A stretch of 64,000 bases of DNA from Blastomussa wellsi. Its lineage: Eukaryota > Cnidaria > Anthozoa > Scleractinia > Plerogyridae. The notes beneath the pieces were generated by a model. It saw only the letters and a list, made by a program, of their open reading frames with translations, searched no databases and was not told the origin of the DNA. The position numbers and the translations under genes were made by a program. Of this stretch, positions 61,588 through 64,000 are shown in pieces (position 1 is the stretch's first letter; each line of letters opens with the position of its first letter). The DNA is taken from the NCBI GenBank assembly GCA_947652115.1, contig OX393565.1, positions 13,506,597 through 13,570,596 of the forward strand, in the 5' to 3' direction.

Positions 61588-62413
61588 CGCATCATTTAAG
61601 AGCTAGTGCCAGAGAGCATCATCAGACAGGACGAATTTCTCTATATTTTACCCAAAGAACCCTTTTAGTGAACTGTTTTCGAAAATGGCATTTACAGGTG
61701 TGGTTTCCTTTTACTGTTTTCAAAATTTTCAAAAGTTTAAAATTCGCCCATGAAGTCTGCAACAGTGGCCATGATGGGTGAAATTTGGGCTATGTTCAAC
61801 ATGCTCGGCATACCCTTTACAGTGGTTTTATTGTTTTTTTTTTTGAAAAACGTTTAGTCTTCTGAAAGAGAGATACCCCAACCCCTTGGAGTTATGTCAA
61901 ATATTGTCAAACTTTGTCAACCTAGTACATTGTTTTTAAGCAATAATATACCACATAAAATCTGAACCTTCTTATCTCTCACAAATTATTATTACTGCTG
62001 GCACATAAAAGTTGTTTTGCTGAGAGACTTAATGGTAAACGCAATTTTCACCTTTGACTCACATAATTCAACATCGCGTTTTTGCAGCTATTTGTTGGCA
62101 CTGTGCATTATAAAGGAAATAATCATATGATGTGCGATATCTGGAGATACTTTAAGAGATGCCAGACAAACACGCTAAGACACTCTCTGGTTTCTCTACA
62201 CAAATTTTGTCCATCTGGCTGCCTTTGCGGGCTTCGTTGGTGAATTTTCAACTTTTGCGAATTTTGAAAACAATATAAAGAAACTGGACCTTTAAATGCC
62301 ATTTTCGAAAATACTTCACTAAAAGGATGCTTGGGTAAAATATAAAAAATCAATATTGTAGTCCTGTCTGACGATGTTTGCATTTTTCAGGTAATTGCTC
62401 TTAAGCGATAATT
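61588..62413. repeat. Foldback element with ~200-bp inverted arms
   Basis: Left arm about 61588-61800 and right arm about 62190-62413 are imperfect reverse complements (GACAGGAC, TTTTCGAAAATGGCATTTA and TTTCAAAATT blocks appear in both in opposite orientation). The interior is noncoding. Short ORFs in each arm are products of the repeat. Confidence 0.78.
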
Positions 62414-64000
62414 ACAGTAATTCACTGGAATAAAGAGCGAATTTCAATGGCATTTTTGTTACCTTAACTTGCTATAGTACGCGCTACTTTGCCAACCTTG
62501 TTTAGTAACAGACGAGTAAAAGTTCTCCACGTGACCGATACAATCAACTGATCATTATTTTTCATGAAATATATTTTGTTATAGTGCCTGCACCCACATT
62601 ATGATGCTAACGGTATTAATTCCTCAATCATCGATTGAATGGATAAAATACATAGCAATATAAGATTACATGTATTGTACTTTGCAAAGAGTTTCCAACC
62701 GAATTTGAGTTTGTGTGATTTGCTCTAGTTCCGAATATTTACCGAGGCATGCAACTCTTATATAATATTGAACTTATACGCGTTTTGGAAGACTGTGAGC
62801 TCTATCCATTGCGGTTCAATGTACATAGGCAATGGAAGTAAATAGAAAACTGTGATCCTGTAGTCTATTTCACATGTTTATTAGCCAGGTTTTCTACAAA
62901 TGATTATTTGCAGATAAACATTTCTGCGTCTGTTGAGTGCTCGTAAACCATGTGCTGTTGTTTTCAACCCCAGTACCCTTGAGAGTGGTGTAAGCATCAT
63001 GCACACTACTTTTTTCTTTTTCTTTTTTCCAGGTTTAATATTTTTTATAGAATATTATAGCATGACATTAGAACACAACACATAAATAACAAGTGCATTA
63101 CCTACTTTCCTTTTCATGTTTTCTATGTTCTAACAGTTCAAAGTTGAAAATCGCTTTTTGTCACAAAGAATGGTTGCTAGCTCATCTTTCCCGGCAGATT
63201 AAAAAAATTAATATGTTACTACTCATAATTGTGAATGTGTAATACTTTACCTTATGTTGACTTTCTTGCAGCACAAACTTAATTTCCCAAATGAGTGAAG
63301 GTTGAACTGATTTGGTGGAATCGACCGAATGCAGTACCTGCAGTTAGTTTCTGTAGGACTCGGAAATAATCAAATATCTCTAGCTGTATGACTTAGTGAG
63401 GTCATATATAATGTAATTTGTTTATCAGGACCATGCCACATTCTTCTTTCACTTCTTTTACATGCTAATCTTCCTGTAAGAACCTGTGACATTTTTTTGG
63501 TTACTGTATGAAATAGAATAACCATTATGTTGTCGTTGTTTATGTAAGTCCTGTTTTCGGAAATCCAACGGAGTCAGCGACAGCATACGGAAAAGACTCG
63601 GTCTCCTTTATCTTTGTAAGTCACTATTTCCGACTAAAATGTCATATTTAGAACGATATATGCTTAAATTCAAAGGATCAGTGTCCCCACTGAAAAATAG
63701 CCAATTTCACAATCATTTTTGCATCTACGATCTGCCCTTGTTCAGAAATCGATCGATTACAGTAGTATATGATTAAACATTAACCCCCTTTTTGGATTTG
63801 CTGAATACTAATTTGGATTTCCCTTAAATACTAACTTGGATTTCCTGCATATGAAATTAACTGAGTAGGTATCTAGATTTCCTGCATACTAATAAGCAGC
63901 CCATGCTTGCCCTCTATGCCAACACTGATTGGTTATTTTAGAATCTATTGTGTTTTCAAAATAAAAGTGCACTCCCATTCAGTCAAATCATTCATTGCAA
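62414..64000. other. Noncoding stretch with small AT-rich repeats at the end
   Basis: No gene recognised. Between 63795 and 63895 a unit like TACTAA(C/T)TTGGATTTCC is repeated three to four times imperfectly. Confidence 0.5.

Overview
This is a gene-poor, transposon-saturated piece of an animal nuclear genome. The repeat mix suggests a cnidarian, most likely an anthozoan such as a stony coral. It includes a Ngaro-type tyrosine-recombinase retrotransposon with an SGNH hydrolase, a Penelope-like element, a Crypton recombinase relic, L1/Tx1-like LINEs, a Gypsy element with copia-like domain order, BEL/Pao, and a Polinton-like viral element. That assignment is inference; no marker gene proves the host. 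No tRNA or rRNA gene and no complete host gene was recognised. A few short open segments with good splice sites may be host exons.

Layout. 1-3.9 kb: rearranged minus-strand L1-like LINE containing a tandem duplication and hairpins. 4.29-11.02 kb: nearly complete minus-strand Ngaro-like element with split direct repeats (A1, ORFs, B1-A2-B2), whose recombinase gene is broken by a LINE fragment. 12.6-14.5 kb: minus-strand Penelope-like relic with GIY-YIG endonuclease, a hammerhead-like motif and an intron acceptor. 14.92-22.55 kb: a 7.6-kb virus-like element bounded by long terminal inverted repeats and a 5-bp target duplication. It carries a packaging-ATPase-like gene, membrane and coiled-coil proteins, possible virion genes, and a zinc-binding protein gene in each terminal repeat. 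22.8-27.8 kb: LINE and Crypton relics. 29.14-34.50 kb: near-complete L1-like LINE inactivated by point changes, inserted at the edge of a Gypsy LTR. 34.5-37.57 kb: 5'-truncated Gypsy with integrase upstream of RT. 39.8-40.6 kb: broken gene with a possible BEN domain. 41.2-49.67 kb: internally deleted LTR retrotransposon holding an apparently intact, full-length 5.24-kb L1-like LINE flanked by a 14-bp target duplication. 53.7-60.4 kb: minus-strand BEL/Pao element with one recognisable LTR. 60.9-61.4 kb: two phase-compatible candidate host exons. 61.6-62.4 kb: a foldback repeat.

Most interesting is the 14.92-22.55 kb element. Four of its genes are preceded at close range by variants of one short motif, its ends fold into secondary hairpins, and its gene set (FtsK/HerA-type packaging ATPase, coiled-coil membrane protein, candidate virion proteins, Cys-rich small proteins) looks like a decayed Polinton-like virus without a visible DNA polymerase or integrase. 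The other elements record successive insertions: LINE into Ngaro, LINE into Gypsy LTR, LINE into an LTR element, and a MITE into the virus-like element.
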